Assembly: GCA_046046245.1 (NCBI GenBank) | Contig: JBJOKE010000071.1 | Location: 1 to 36,718, forward strand | DNA from: UBA4615 sp046046245 | Lineage (GTDB): Bacteria > Pseudomonadota > Gammaproteobacteria > Burkholderiales > Burkholderiaceae_E | Reading direction: 5' to 3' | Length of the DNA: 36,718 nucleotides | Shown: one piece after another, positions 7,524 to 16,642 of the stretch | Position numbering within the stretch: position 1 is the stretch's first letter | Layout: each line of letters opens with the position of its first letter | Notes under the pieces: model-generated | Databases searched by the model: none | Told to the model about the DNA's origin: nothing | What the model saw: only the letters and a program-made list of their open reading frames with translations | Made by a program: the position numbers and the translations under genes

Positions 7524-8521
7524 CGGGCCGCGTCCAGCGCGAAGTAGGTCAGCACGCCGTCCGCGCCGGCCCGCTTGAACGCGAGCAGCGACTCGAGCGC
7601 GACGGTGCGCTCGTCGAGCCAGCCGTTCGCCGCGGCCGCCTTCAGCATCGCGTACTCGCCGCTCACCTGGTAGACGAAGGTCGGCACGCGGAAGGTCTCC
7701 TTCACGCGCCGCACGATGTCCAGGTACGGCATGCCCGGCTTGACCATGACCATGTCCGCGCCCTCCTGCAGGTCGAGCGCGACCTCGCGCAGCGCCTCGT
7801 CGGAGTTGGCCGGGTCCATCTGGTACGTCTTCTTGTCGCCCTTGCCGAGGTTGCTCGCCGAGCCGACGGCGTCGCGGAACGGGCCGTAGAAGCCCGAGGC
7901 GTACTTGGCCGAGTACGCCATGATCCGCGTGTGGATGTGGCCGCCATCCTCGAGCGCATGACGGATCGCGCCGACGCGGCCGTCCATCATGTCGGACGGG
8001 GCGACGATGTCCACGCCCGCCTCGGCCTGCACCAGCGCCTGCGCGCGCAGCAGCTCGACGGTCACGTCGTTCAGCACGTAGCCGTTCTCGTCGATCACGC
8101 CGTCCTGGCCGTGGCTGGTGAACGGATCGAGCGCCACGTCGGTCAGCACGCCGAGCTGCGGGAAGCGCTTCTTGATCTCGCGGACGGCGCGCGGCACCAG
8201 GCCGTCCGGGTCGGTGGCGATCCGGCCGTCGGGGGTCTTCAGCGAGGGCTCGATGACGGGGAACAGCGCCATCACCGGGATCCGCGCCTCGGCCGCCTGC
8301 TCGGCCACCCCGAGCAGGCGGTCGATGGAGTGCCGCTGCACGCCCGGCATCGATGCGACCGGCTGCGTGATGCCCGTTCCGTCCAGGACAAACACCGGAT
8401 AGATCAGGTCGTTCACGCTCACGGCGTTTTCACGAACCAACCGACGGGTGAAGTCGTCGCGCCGGAGCCGACGGGGGCGTTGTGCCGGAAACCCTTGTTC
8501 TATTTGGGGAAATTCTGCCAT
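7505..8521 (-). CDS. hemB: Delta-aminolevulinic acid dehydratase (porphobilinogen synthase)
   Basis: A 338-residue HemB, condensing two 5-aminolevulinate molecules to porphobilinogen in tetrapyrrole synthesis. The active-site lysines are K206 (AYSAKYAS) and K261 (MVKPGMPY), which forms the Schiff base. The metal region reads DVALDPFTSHGQDG (from D128): Asp replaces the Cys triad of zinc enzymes, so this is the magnesium-dependent, cysteine-less type usual in many proteobacteria. The ATG is preceded by a strong purine-rich site (GGGAGAGGA). The upstream intergenic region carries a probable small RNA on the opposite strand. Confidence 0.97.
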   Translation of the reverse strand: MAEFPQIEQGFPAQRPRRLRRDDFTRRLVRENAVSVNDLIYPVFVLDGTGITQPVASMPGVQRHSIDRLLGVAEQAAEARIPVMALFPVIEPSLKTPDGRIATDPDGLVPRAVREIKKRFPQLGVLTDVALDPFTSHGQDGVIDENGYVLNDVTVELLRAQALVQAEAGVDIVAPSDMMDGRVGAIRHALEDGGHIHTRIMAYSAKYASGFYGPFRDAVGSASNLGKGDKKTYQMDPANSDEALREVALDLQEGADMVMVKPGMPYLDIVRRVKETFRVPTFVYQVSGEYAMLKAAAANGWLDERTVALESLLAFKRAGADGVLTYFALDAARWLAEG

Positions 8522-8577
8522 TTGTCCTCTCCCTTCAACTCGTCGGTCAGCGCACGGACGGGTCGGTCAAAAAGTGC

Positions 8578-8605
8578 TTGACGAACTTCGTAGAGCACTT
8601 ATCAT
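8578..8605 (+). promoter_or_regulatory. Sigma70-like promoter of the hemB-engB intergenic RNA
   Basis: The -35 TTGACG at 8578-8583 and -10 TATCAT at 8600-8605 are separated by 16 nt, each one mismatch from TTGACA/TATAAT apart from the second -10 change. It points away from hemB and into the region ending at the U8 terminator at 8718. In a 70% GC genome, two near-consensus hexamers at this spacing are unlikely by chance. Predicted start ~8611-8613. Confidence 0.6.
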
Positions 8606-8611
8606 GGACAA

Positions 8612-8718
8612 CAGATGGTCACCCGACTGTCTCCCGCTTCTCCTCCCTGAGCGGGTGCCTGCGAAGTTTTCAAAGGCGTTTCCACCCCGGGACCCGAAGG
8701 GTCGCCGGGGTTTTTTTT
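8612..8718 (+). ncRNA. Candidate small RNA with CUCCUCCC loop
   Basis: A predicted ~107-nt transcript between two minus-strand genes, bounded by the promoter at 8578-8605 and the terminator ending at 8718. A hairpin at 8633-8655 has stem CCCGCT/AGCGGG and an 11-nt loop reading UCUCCUCCCUG, which exposes an anti-Shine-Dalgarno sequence. An alternative pairing of CACCCG (8620-8625) with CGGGTG (8652-8657) would open that loop. The layout (C-rich loop hairpin plus terminator) resembles the CUCCUCCC-loop sRNAs known mainly from Alphaproteobacteria (cuckoo/CcsR type); homology is not claimed. A frame beginning with an ATG at 8604 is open, but that ATG lies inside the -10 box, so translation from it is unlikely. 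Confidence 0.55.
8685..8718 (+). terminator. Rho-independent terminator of the small RNA
   Basis: The hairpin at 8685-8710 pairs CCCCGG and GACCC with GGGTC and CCGGGG around a GAA loop, with one bulged base, and is followed directly by eight T (8711-8718). The T-run is on the + strand only. It therefore cannot be an intrinsic terminator for engB, which runs on the minus strand. Confidence 0.85.
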
Positions 8719-8746
8719 GCCTCGCGGACGTCGGGTGGGGCCGGCC

Positions 8747-9388
8747 TCAGGGCGCCGGCGGCTGCGGCGACCCGGGCAGGCCGGTCTCGAGCCAATTCTC
8801 CACCAGTTCGGTCAGTTCGTCGCTGCCGGAGCGGTTCAGCGCGGAGAAGAGCTGGACGAGGTCCGCCAAGCCCGGGCGGAGCCGGGCGAGCTCGTCGCCG
8901 ACCGAACGGGCGGTGCGGCGGCCCTGTTCGCGGGACAGCTTGTCGGACTTGGTGAGCACGACGACCAGCCGCACCGAGGCGGGAACCCAGTCGATCAGCC
9001 GGCGGTCGAGGTCGGTCAGGCCGCGCCGGATGTCGGCGAGCAGCACCACGCCGGCCAGCTGCGGGCGCCGCTGGAGGTACTGGCCGGCGAGCTGGTCCCA
9101 GGTCTTCTTGGTCTCGAGCGGCGCCGACGCGTAGCCGTAGCCGGGCGTGTCGACCAGGTAGCCGAGCGGTCTCTCGACCGGACCGACGGCGAAGTAGTTG
9201 AGCGCCTGCGTGCGGCCGGGCGTGCGGCTCGCGAAGGCCAGCCGCTTGCGGTTGCACAGGATGTTGATCGCCGAGGACTTGCCGGCGTTCGAGCGGCCGA
9301 CGAAGGCGACCTCGACGAGGCCGTCCCGCGGCAGCTGGTGCAGCTGGGCGACGGTCGTGTGGAAGCGGGCGGTGGCGAGGAGCGGCAT
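8747..9388 (-). CDS. engB: Ribosome biogenesis GTPase YsxC/EngB
   Basis: A 213-residue TrmE-Era-EngA-EngB-Septin class GTPase needed for 50S assembly. The G motifs are all present: G1 GRSNAGKSS (31-39), G2 threonine in SRTPGRTQ, G3 DTPGYGYA, G4 TKSDKLSR and G5 SAL near the C-terminus. Length is typical. The ATG at 9388 is separated by only 60 bp from the divergent cytochrome c4 gene, and the two share a promoter region. Adjacency of engB to a cytochrome c4 gene is a recurring betaproteobacterial arrangement. Confidence 0.96.
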   Translation of the reverse strand: MPLLATARFHTTVAQLHQLPRDGLVEVAFVGRSNAGKSSAINILCNRKRLAFASRTPGRTQALNYFAVGPVERPLGYLVDTPGYGYASAPLETKKTWDQLAGQYLQRRPQLAGVVLLADIRRGLTDLDRRLIDWVPASVRLVVVLTKSDKLSREQGRRTARSVGDELARLRPGLADLVQLFSALNRSGSDELTELVENWLETGLPGSPQPPAP

Positions 9389-9399
9389 GGACCGGCGCT

Positions 9400-9409
9400 A
9401 TTGTACAAT
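9400..9409. promoter_or_regulatory. Palindromic -10 shared by engB and cytochrome c4
   Basis: ATTGTACAAT is a perfect 10-bp palindrome that gives TACAAT on both strands (+ at 9404-9409, - at 9400-9405). It lies 40 bp before the cytochrome gene and 11 bp before engB, so it suits the + direction best. On the minus strand it would leave almost no leader. No clear -35 is visible at +9381-9387. Confidence 0.4.
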
Positions 9410-9448
9410 CCGGGGTTTGCGCGCATTCACGACTTCCAGGTGTCCTCG

Positions 9449-10144
9449 ATGATCCGAACGGCCGACTCCCACCGCGAACATGCTGTCTCGTTCCGCCTCA
9501 CGGGTGGCCGGGTCGCTCGCGTCGCGGCGATCGCCCTCGCCGCGCTGACCGCGGCCGCCGGCAACGCCTTCGCCCAGGAGGCCAAGAAGGTCGATCTGGC
9601 CCGCGGCCAGCAGATCGCCGCGCAGGCCTGCGCGGCCTGCCACGGTGCCGACGGCAACGCCACCGGCCCGGCCAACCCGAAGCTCGCCGGCCAGCACGCC
9701 GACTACCTCTACAAGCAGCTGGTGAACTTCGTGCCGAAGCAGGGCGCGAAGGAGGCCGAGCGCGCGAACGCGATCATGCAGGGCTTCGCGAGCACGCTGT
9801 CCGACGACGACAGGCGCAACGTCGCGGCCTACTACGCGAGCCAGGCGAAGAAGCCGTCGGCCGCGAAGGACAAGCAGCTGGTCGAGCTGGGCCAGAAGAT
9901 CTACCGCGCCGGCATCCCCGAGAAGCAGGTGCCCTCGTGCGCCGGCTGCCACGGCCCGGCCGGTGCCGGCATCCCGGCGCAGTATCCGCGGCTGTCGGGC
10001 CAGTGGGCCGAGTACACCGAGTCGCAGCTGACCCAGTTCCGCGGCGGCCAGCGCAAGAACAGCGCGCAGATGATGACCATCTCCGCGCGGCTGTCGGACG
10101 CGGAGATCAAGGCCGTTTCGGACTACATCGCCGGGCTGCGCTGA
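9449..10144 (+). CDS. Diheme cytochrome c4
   Basis: A 231-residue exported cytochrome with two class I c-type domains. The signal peptide is long: a basic N-region, then RVARVAAIALAALTAAAGNA and cleavage near AFA-QEAKK. The first heme motif is CAACH (QACAACHGADGN) and the second CAGCH (PSCAGCHGPAGAG), each followed by a distal methionine (IMQGFAS; MMTISARL). This architecture is cytochrome c4, a periplasmic, often membrane-associated electron donor to terminal oxidases. I chose the ATG at 9449 because it gives the complete signal peptide; a GTG at 9440 is in frame. A terminator follows at 10167. Confidence 0.92.
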   Translation: MIRTADSHREHAVSFRLTGGRVARVAAIALAALTAAAGNAFAQEAKKVDLARGQQIAAQACAACHGADGNATGPANPKLAGQHADYLYKQLVNFVPKQGAKEAERANAIMQGFASTLSDDDRRNVAAYYASQAKKPSAAKDKQLVELGQKIYRAGIPEKQVPSCAGCHGPAGAGIPAQYPRLSGQWAEYTESQLTQFRGGQRKNSAQMMTISARLSDAEIKAVSDYIAGLR

Positions 10145-10166
10145 GCGGGCGCGGAACCGATCGACG

Positions 10167-10194
10167 CGGGCGCCCCAGGGCGCCCGTTTCGTTT
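10167..10194 (+). terminator. Terminator after cytochrome c4
   Basis: Perfect 8-bp stem CGGGCGCC/GGCGCCCG with a CCAG loop (10167-10186), followed by TTTCGTTT (10187-10194). It begins 23 nt after the cytochrome c4 stop and separates that gene from msrP. Confidence 0.75.
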
Positions 10195-10305
10195 ACGGCG
10201 GCGTGCCCGCCCCCGCTGGGGAAGCGGTCGGGCTGGCCGCGACGGTCAGGACTCGCCGACAATGACGACCACCCCCCATCGCGCCCCCGCGCCCAGGAGC
10301 CCCGC

Positions 10306-11271
<966 letters not shown>

Positions 11272-12001
11272 GGCGGGCGCGGGGCGCGGTCCCGGTGGGC
11301 GCCCGGTGCCGGCGCGGCGCGGCGCGCCGTCGCCGCGGGTCCTCGCCGCGATCAAGGCCGTGCTGTTCGTGCTGTCGCTCGCGCCGCTCGCGCGACTGGT
11401 GGCCGCCGGCACGCTCGACTGGTTCGGCGGGCTCGGTTCGAACCCGGTCGAGCTGGTCACGCGCTCGACCGGCACCTGGACGCTGGTCTTCCTCTGCGCG
11501 GGCCTGGCGGTCACGCCGCTGCGTCGGCTGACCGGGCTGCAGTGGCTGGTCCGGCTGCGCCGGATGATCGGCCTGTTCGCGTTCTTCTACGCGACGCTGC
11601 ACTTCACCACCTACCTGTGGTTCGACCAGTGGTTCGACTGGCCGGCGATCTGGACGGACATCGTGAAGCGGCCGTTCATCACGATGGGCGTGGTCGGGTT
11701 CGTGCTGCTCGTGCCGCTCGCGGCGACGTCCACCGACGCGATGATGCGGCGGCTGGGACGGCGATGGTCGGCGCTGCACCGCGCGGTCTATGCGGCGGCA
11801 GCGGTCGGCGTGCTGCACTTCTGGTGGCACAAGGCCGGCAAGAACGACTACTCGGAGGTCGGCTGGTACGCGGCCGCGCTCGCGCTGCTGCTCGGCTGGC
11901 GGCTCGTCGAGCGGGTGCGCGCGCGGCGCTGAGCGGCAGGGCGCCGCCGGCGCGCATCGCCCCGCGCCGCTCCCGAACGTGCCGACGGCGCCTCGGTGTG
12001 C

Positions 12002-13273
12002 TCAGCCGCGCGGCAGCGTCCGCTCGCCCGCGAACAGGTCGGTCACCCGCTCGCGCTCGCGGACGAGGTGCATCGCGGTCGCCTCGACCATCACCTCGGC
12101 GCCGCGCGGGCGCGTGTTGTAGTTCGAGCTCATCGCCATCCCGTAGGCGCCGGCCGACAGGATCGCCAGCAGGTCGCCCTCGCGGATCGCGAGCCGGCGG
12201 CCGCGGCCGAGCCAGTCACCCGACTCGCAGACCGGGCCGACGACGTCGTAGTCGTCGGCCGGCGCGCCGGTCGTCTCGACCGTGACGATCTCGTGGAAGG
12301 CCTCGTACATCGCCGGGCGCATCAGGTCGTTCATCGCGGCGTCGACGACGGCGAAGCGCTTGTCGCCGTTCTCCTTCAGCACCTCGACGCGGGTCAGCAG
12401 CACGCCGGCGTTGCCGACCATCGCGCGGCCGAACTCGAACATCGTCTCGGGCGCGGCGCGGCCGCGCGCGGCGGCCCAGGCGTCGATGCGCTCGAAGATC
12501 GCGGCGAGCATCGCGCCGCGCGCGGGCGGCGTCTCGTCGCGATAGGTGATGCCGAGGCCGCCGCCGAGGTCGAGGTGGTGCAGCACGATCCCTTCGGCGG
12601 CCAGCGCGTCGACCAGCACGAGCAGGCGGTCGAGCGCGGCGAGGAAGGGCGCGATCTCGGTGATCTGCGAGCCGATGTGGCAGTCGATGCCCTCGATGCG
12701 CAACCCCGGCAGCGACGCGGCCTGCCGGTAGGCGGCGAGCGCGCGCTCGTGCGAGATGCCGAACTTGTTCTCGCGCAGTCCGGTGGAGATGTAGGGATGC
12801 GTGCCCGCGTCGACGTCGGGGTTCACGCGCAGCGACACCGGCGCGCGCACGCCCATCTCGCGCGCCACCGCGTCGAGGCGCACCAGCTCGCTCTCGGACT
12901 CGACGTTGAAGCAGCGAACGCCGGCGGCGAGCGCGGCGCGCATCTCGTCGCGGGTCTTGCCCACGCCGGAGAACACGATCTTCGACGGGGCGCCGCCGGC
13001 GGCCAGCACGCGCGCGAGTTCGCCGCCCGAGACGATGTCGAAGCCGGCGCCGCGGCGTGCGAGCAGCTCGAGGATCGCGAGCGTGCTGTTGGCCTTGATC
13101 GCGTAGCAGACCAGTGCGCGGCGGCCGGCGGTGGCCGCGGCGAACTCGTCCCAGGCCTCCTCGATCGCGCCGCGCGAATAGATCCAGGTGGGCGTGCCGA
13201 AGCGCTCGGCGATGTCGGCGAGCGGGACCTGCTCGGCGTGCAGGCGGCCGCCGATCGTGGGGAACCAGTGCAT
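12002..13273 (-). CDS. lysA: Diaminopimelate decarboxylase
   Basis: A 423-residue fold-III PLP enzyme that makes L-lysine from meso-diaminopimelate. PLP lysine: VCYAIKANSTLAIL. Other conserved parts are DIVSGGEL, HCHIGSQI-type (DCHIGSQITEIAPF), LGGGLGITY, the substrate-binding CESGDW and GAYGMAMSSNYN. The usual EPGR segment reads EFGRAMVGNAG, with Phe for Pro. I chose the ATG at 13273, preceded by GAGG, because the product then starts like homologues (HWFPTIGGRLHAEQVPL). The lptM gene lies 32 nt upstream on the same strand, and the pair is probably one operon. Confidence 0.96.
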   Translation of the reverse strand: MHWFPTIGGRLHAEQVPLADIAERFGTPTWIYSRGAIEEAWDEFAAATAGRRALVCYAIKANSTLAILELLARRGAGFDIVSGGELARVLAAGGAPSKIVFSGVGKTRDEMRAALAAGVRCFNVESESELVRLDAVAREMGVRAPVSLRVNPDVDAGTHPYISTGLRENKFGISHERALAAYRQAASLPGLRIEGIDCHIGSQITEIAPFLAALDRLLVLVDALAAEGIVLHHLDLGGGLGITYRDETPPARGAMLAAIFERIDAWAAARGRAAPETMFEFGRAMVGNAGVLLTRVEVLKENGDKRFAVVDAAMNDLMRPAMYEAFHEIVTVETTGAPADDYDVVGPVCESGDWLGRGRRLAIREGDLLAILSAGAYGMAMSSNYNTRPRGAEVMVEATAMHLVRERERVTDLFAGERTLPRG

Positions 13274-13305
13274 CCGGGACCTCGGGGTGTCGTGGGGCGG
13301 CGCGG

Positions 13306-13560
13306 TCAGTCGGCGCGCGTGCCCGGGCGTTCGTCGCGGCGCCGCTCGTCCTTCGGCGCGACCGGCGCGGGCGGCAGCACCACCGTTCCGCTCGAGGGCG
13401 TGCGCACCCGGGGCGGGGGCTCGGCGGGCGGTACGGGCAGGTAGAGCGGGCCGCGCTGGCCGCAGGCCGCGAGCAGCGAAGCCGCTAGAATCGCAGCGAG
13501 CAGCAGGCCCGGGCGGGGCCCGGCACGACGCAGCACGACGCGGGACCGACCGCGAACCAT
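13306..13560 (-). CDS. lptM: LptM-like lipoprotein (YifL family)
   Basis: An 84-residue small lipoprotein. A basic N-region and hydrophobic stretch (LLLAAILAASLLAAC) end in the lipobox LAAC, with the diagnostic GQRGPLYLP directly after the cysteine. That sequence defines the LptM/YifL family, which assists maturation of the LptDE lipopolysaccharide translocon. The remainder is a Pro/Arg-rich tail. The order lysA-lptM diverging from cyaY is conserved in proteobacteria and supports the call; only 14 bp separates the lptM and cyaY starts. Confidence 0.9.
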   Translation of the reverse strand: MVRGRSRVVLRRAGPRPGLLLAAILAASLLAACGQRGPLYLPVPPAEPPPRVRTPSSGTVVLPPAPVAPKDERRRDERPGTRAD

Positions 13561-13574
13561 GAGGCCAGCATAGC

Positions 13575-13904
13575 ATGAGCGATCCCACGTTCCAGCGCGA
13601 CGCCGAGGCGACGCTCGACGCGGTCGAGGCCACGGTGGAGCGCGCCGCCGACGACGGGCTCGACGTCGAGGTCGAGCGCTCGGGCAACGTGATCACGCTG
13701 ACGTTCGAGGACGACTCGAAGATCGTCGTGAACAGCCATTCGGCCGCGCAGGAGATCTGGGTCGCGGCACGCTCGGGCGGCTTCCACTACCGGCGCCGCG
13801 ACGGCCGCTGGATCGACGGGCGCAGCGGCGACGAGCTGTTCGCGGCGCTGTCGCGGCTGGTCAGCCAGCAGTCGGGTTCCGCAGTGGTGCTGGCCGCTCG
13901 CTGA
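13575..13904 (+). CDS. cyaY: Frataxin homologue CyaY
   Basis: A 109-residue bacterial frataxin, an iron-binding modulator of Fe-S cluster assembly by IscS. The N-terminal helix is acidic (FQRDAEATLDAVEATVERAAD), followed by the beta-sheet core (LDVEVERSGNVITLTFEDDSKIVVN is the central region), then QEIWVAARSGGFHYRR and WIDGRSGDELFAALSRLV. The length is typical. The start is divergent from lptM. In related genomes mrcA lies just beyond; here ~15 kb of other genes intervenes. Confidence 0.95.
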   Translation: MSDPTFQRDAEATLDAVEATVERAADDGLDVEVERSGNVITLTFEDDSKIVVNSHSAAQEIWVAARSGGFHYRRRDGRWIDGRSGDELFAALSRLVSQQSGSAVVLAAR

Positions 13905-14074
13905 GCGCGGCGCGGCCGGTGCGGCCTCGATCGTCCCGCTTCTGCTCCATCGGGGCGCCGCATCCTCGGTTCCGACTAGCGAAGTCCGACTAAGGCCGCA
14001 TCGGTTTCGTCAGGGCTGGTGATGAGGTGCCGCCGGGGCCGCGACAGGCTGCGCGCATCGCGTCCGATCGGGAT

Positions 14075-14091
14075 CCGGGCACCGTGCCCGG
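14075..14091. repeat. Inverted repeat upstream of the large lipoprotein gene
   Basis: CCGGGCA-CCG-TGCCCGG: 7-bp arms around 3 bp, ending 33 bp before the lipoprotein start. It may be an operator or an mRNA leader hairpin. The rest of the 220-bp region between cyaY and this gene shows no clear promoter; no sigma54-type site was found there. Confidence 0.35.
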
Positions 14092-14124
14092 GCGGCTGGG
14101 CGCGAGCACCCGAGAGGCCCCTCC

Positions 14125-16176
14125 ATGTCACCACTCACCCACGTCCACGGCCCGCGGTCAGCCGCACTGGCCGGTACGCTCCTCGTCACCCTCGGACTGG
14201 CCGCCTGCGGTGGCGGCGGCAGCGCCAGCGGCGGCGGCAGCGGCGAACCGACCGCTCCACCCGCGCCGACCACGACCGCGCAGTCGGTGAAGGTCGTCGA
14301 CGGCCCGCTGCGCAACGCGACGGTCTGCGTCGACCTGAACGACAACGGGCTGTGCGACACCGGCGAGCCGACGGCACGGACCGACGCGAACGGCGCGGCG
14401 ACCCTCGACGTGCCGAACGCCGAGGTCGGCAGGCACGCGGTGATCGCGGTCGTCGGCACCGACGCGGTCGACGCGGACTTCGGTCCGGTGACCGCGCCGT
14501 TCGTGCTCGCGGCGCCGGCGGGCCGGACGGCGGTGGTGAGCCCGCTGACCACGCTGGTCTCGACGCAGATGCAGGTCGCCGGTCTGGCGGCGACCGAGGC
14601 GGAGACGCTCGTGCGTCAGCAGCTCGGCCTGTCCGGTTCGCTGTTCGCCGACTACACCTCCGGCGCGGACGCGTCCGCGGCCGCCGCGAAGCTCGTCGCG
14701 CGGGTGACGGTGCTGAGCGCGCAGCAGCAGGCCGCGGCGCTCGCCTCGGTCGTCGGCACGAACGACATCAGCGGTACGCCCATCAGGCAGGCCGACGTCG
14801 ACCAGGCGGTGCAGCGGGCCCTCCTCGGGGTGCTGCCCGCGCTCGGCGCGGTGGCCTCCGATCCGGAGGTGAAGGCCGCCTCGAACGTCGACGACGCGCT
14901 GCGCTCGGTCGCACGGGACACCGTGACGAACCTCACCGGACTGACCGCCGACACCGCCCGTGGCGCGATCGGTGCGGACCGACTGCTCGCGCAGGCCGCG
15001 ACGATGCCGCCCGACGCCCCTGCGGCCACGGGGTCGTTCCGCGGGTTCCGCTACGACAGCCCGACGGCCTGGACGTACCGGGCGATGCTCGCGAACGCGA
15101 GCGACAACACCCCGGACGCGAGAGGCATGGTCCGGTACTACGACCTGCATCGCGCGAGCATCGGTGGAACGGTGCTGACGTGGGGCTTCTCGAACAGCTT
15201 CGGCAGGCAGGGCGACCTGCTCTGGAACGGCAGCGCGTGGGCCGCGTGCACGTTCGGCCAGCGCTCCGAGCAGACGGTTCGGGACGCCGCGGGCTTCGCG
15301 CGCTACGACTACTGCGCGGGTTTCGAGCGCGGCACCGGCATCCGCGCACTGCGCGACGTCAGCGGCATGGCGATGGTCGACGTCGTGCGGGAGATGCGCG
15401 CCCAGCCGGGCAGCGATTCCGGCGTCCGGTACGCGGACTGGGGGCCGGCCGACCTCGGCCTGCTCGGCAACGCGACGCTGCCGGCCGGCTCGAAGCTCTC
15501 GTACCACCGGAGTCAGGCTCTCGCGACCGCGCCCGCCTACGACAAGGGTGGCATCGTCGGCGTGACGAGCGAGGCCGTGGCGCAGGGCGGCGACGCGCGG
15601 ACCGGCTCGCCCGCATGCGCCGCGATCACCGGGTCGACACCGTCCTCCAGCTACTTGGCACCCGCCTCCTCGCTCGAGACGATGGTTCAGCGCGCCCGCG
15701 GGACGCCGTGCCTGTTCGGGTCATCGACGACCCCGACCGGATCGAGCGGTCCGCGCAACGAGTGGTGGGGACAGAGCACGGTGTACCTCGCGAGCGTGGC
15801 CGGCGCGGCCACGCCTCCGGCGGGCACGGGGAACTACTACACGACCACCCGCGAGGTCCGGGTCGCCTTTCCGGGCGCCGACCAGGTGACGTACTACAAC
15901 TGCATCGTCCGCACGGGCGGTGGCGGTCGCAACTGCGACGTCGCCGGGACCGGTCGGTACACGATCGAGACGCTGGCCGACGCCCGGGTGATGAGGCTGA
16001 TCGATCCGCCCGCGTCCACGGCCAAGCTCGGCTGGGACACGATCTACGTGGAACGCAACGGGCTCGTCCACTACGGCTACCAGAACCGCCCCGGTCCGTT
16101 CCAGGGCGTGCGGCTGAACCTGACCGCCGCGAACGCGATGCTGCAGCAGCTCGGACTGCCGGCGCTCGAGCCCTGA
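14125..16176 (+). CDS. Large secreted lipoprotein of unknown function
   Basis: A 683-residue exported lipoprotein. The signal ends in the lipobox LAAC (C28), followed by a Gly/Ser/Pro/Thr linker to about residue 55. Residues ~58-112 look like a small beta-sandwich with an acidic calcium-binding-like loop (VDLNDNGLCDTGEP), as in many surface-exposed carboxypeptidase-regulatory-like repeats. The middle (~120-290) is Ala-rich and helical. The C-terminal half, rich in Tyr/Trp/Gly with several cysteines, is not recognised. A GAGAGG site precedes the ATG. The anchoring (outer membrane or cell surface) is inferred; no function is proposed. Confidence 0.8.
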   Translation: MSPLTHVHGPRSAALAGTLLVTLGLAACGGGGSASGGGSGEPTAPPAPTTTAQSVKVVDGPLRNATVCVDLNDNGLCDTGEPTARTDANGAATLDVPNAEVGRHAVIAVVGTDAVDADFGPVTAPFVLAAPAGRTAVVSPLTTLVSTQMQVAGLAATEAETLVRQQLGLSGSLFADYTSGADASAAAAKLVARVTVLSAQQQAAALASVVGTNDISGTPIRQADVDQAVQRALLGVLPALGAVASDPEVKAASNVDDALRSVARDTVTNLTGLTADTARGAIGADRLLAQAATMPPDAPAATGSFRGFRYDSPTAWTYRAMLANASDNTPDARGMVRYYDLHRASIGGTVLTWGFSNSFGRQGDLLWNGSAWAACTFGQRSEQTVRDAAGFARYDYCAGFERGTGIRALRDVSGMAMVDVVREMRAQPGSDSGVRYADWGPADLGLLGNATLPAGSKLSYHRSQALATAPAYDKGGIVGVTSEAVAQGGDARTGSPACAAITGSTPSSSYLAPASSLETMVQRARGTPCLFGSSTTPTGSSGPRNEWWGQSTVYLASVAGAATPPAGTGNYYTTTREVRVAFPGADQVTYYNCIVRTGGGGRNCDVAGTGRYTIETLADARVMRLIDPPASTAKLGWDTIYVERNGLVHYGYQNRPGPFQGVRLNLTAANAMLQQLGLPALEP

Positions 16177-16244
16177 GCGTCGCCGCCGCAGGGACGGGAC
16201 CGCGCGAGCGCCGCAGTCCCGTCCCCGTGGCCCGGGCCTCCCTC

Positions 16245-16260
16245 GGGCACGGCGGATGCT
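16245..16260 (+). promoter_or_regulatory. Sigma54-type promoter before the GlsB-like gene
   Basis: GGGCACG-GCGG-ATGCT matches TGGCACG-N4-TTGCW at 10 of 12 positions and keeps the essential GG-N10-GC spacing (GG 16246-16247, GC 16258-16259). The predicted start is ~16271, 28 nt before the ATG. Confidence 0.5.
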
Positions 16261-16298
16261 ACGCAGAACGTACCCGCAACCACCCTGGGAGAGCCCAC

Positions 16299-16568
16299 AT
16301 GAACCTGCTCATCTGGCTCGTCGTCGGCGGCGTGATCGGCTGGATCGCCAGCATGATCATGCGCACCGACGCGCAGCAAGGCGTCCTGCTGAACGTCGTC
16401 GTCGGCATCGTCGGCGCGTTGCTCGGCGGATGGCTGATCTCGCCGCTGGTCGGCGTCGGCACCATCAACCAGAGCAACTTCAGCATCGCCGCGATGGGGG
16501 TGTCGCTGGTGGGGGCGGTCATCCTGCTCGCGATCGTCAACCTCTTCCGTCGCGGCTCGGCGCGCTGA
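16299..16568 (+). CDS. GlsB/YeaQ/YmgE-family stress membrane protein
   Basis: An 89-residue very hydrophobic protein of the 'transglycosylase-associated protein' family, small inner-membrane proteins linked to general stress; the family name does not imply enzyme activity. Three membrane segments are visible: NLLIWLVVGGVIGWIASMIM, GVLLNVVVGIVGALLGGWLI and GVSLVGAVILLAIVNLF. The glycine-zipper-like spacing and GGWL segment are typical. GGGAG precedes the ATG at a good distance. It lies downstream of a probable sigma54 promoter. Confidence 0.88.
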   Translation: MNLLIWLVVGGVIGWIASMIMRTDAQQGVLLNVVVGIVGALLGGWLISPLVGVGTINQSNFSIAAMGVSLVGAVILLAIVNLFRRGSAR

Positions 16569-16642
16569 CGCACCGCGATCCGACCGAGGCACGGCGTCTC
16601 CGGTATCGGGCCGGCCCCACGGTCCCGGTCCCGGAGATGTCC

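Noticed and set aside
8604..8720. Small open frame starting ATG at 8604 over the candidate small RNA
   Set aside because: The ATG overlaps the -10 box, so it would not be in the transcript; no ribosome binding site.
11826..11845. TGGCAC with GG-N10-GC inside msrQ
   Set aside because: Lies within coding sequence, lacks the TTGC half and has no downstream start; shows that the bare core occurs by chance in this DNA.
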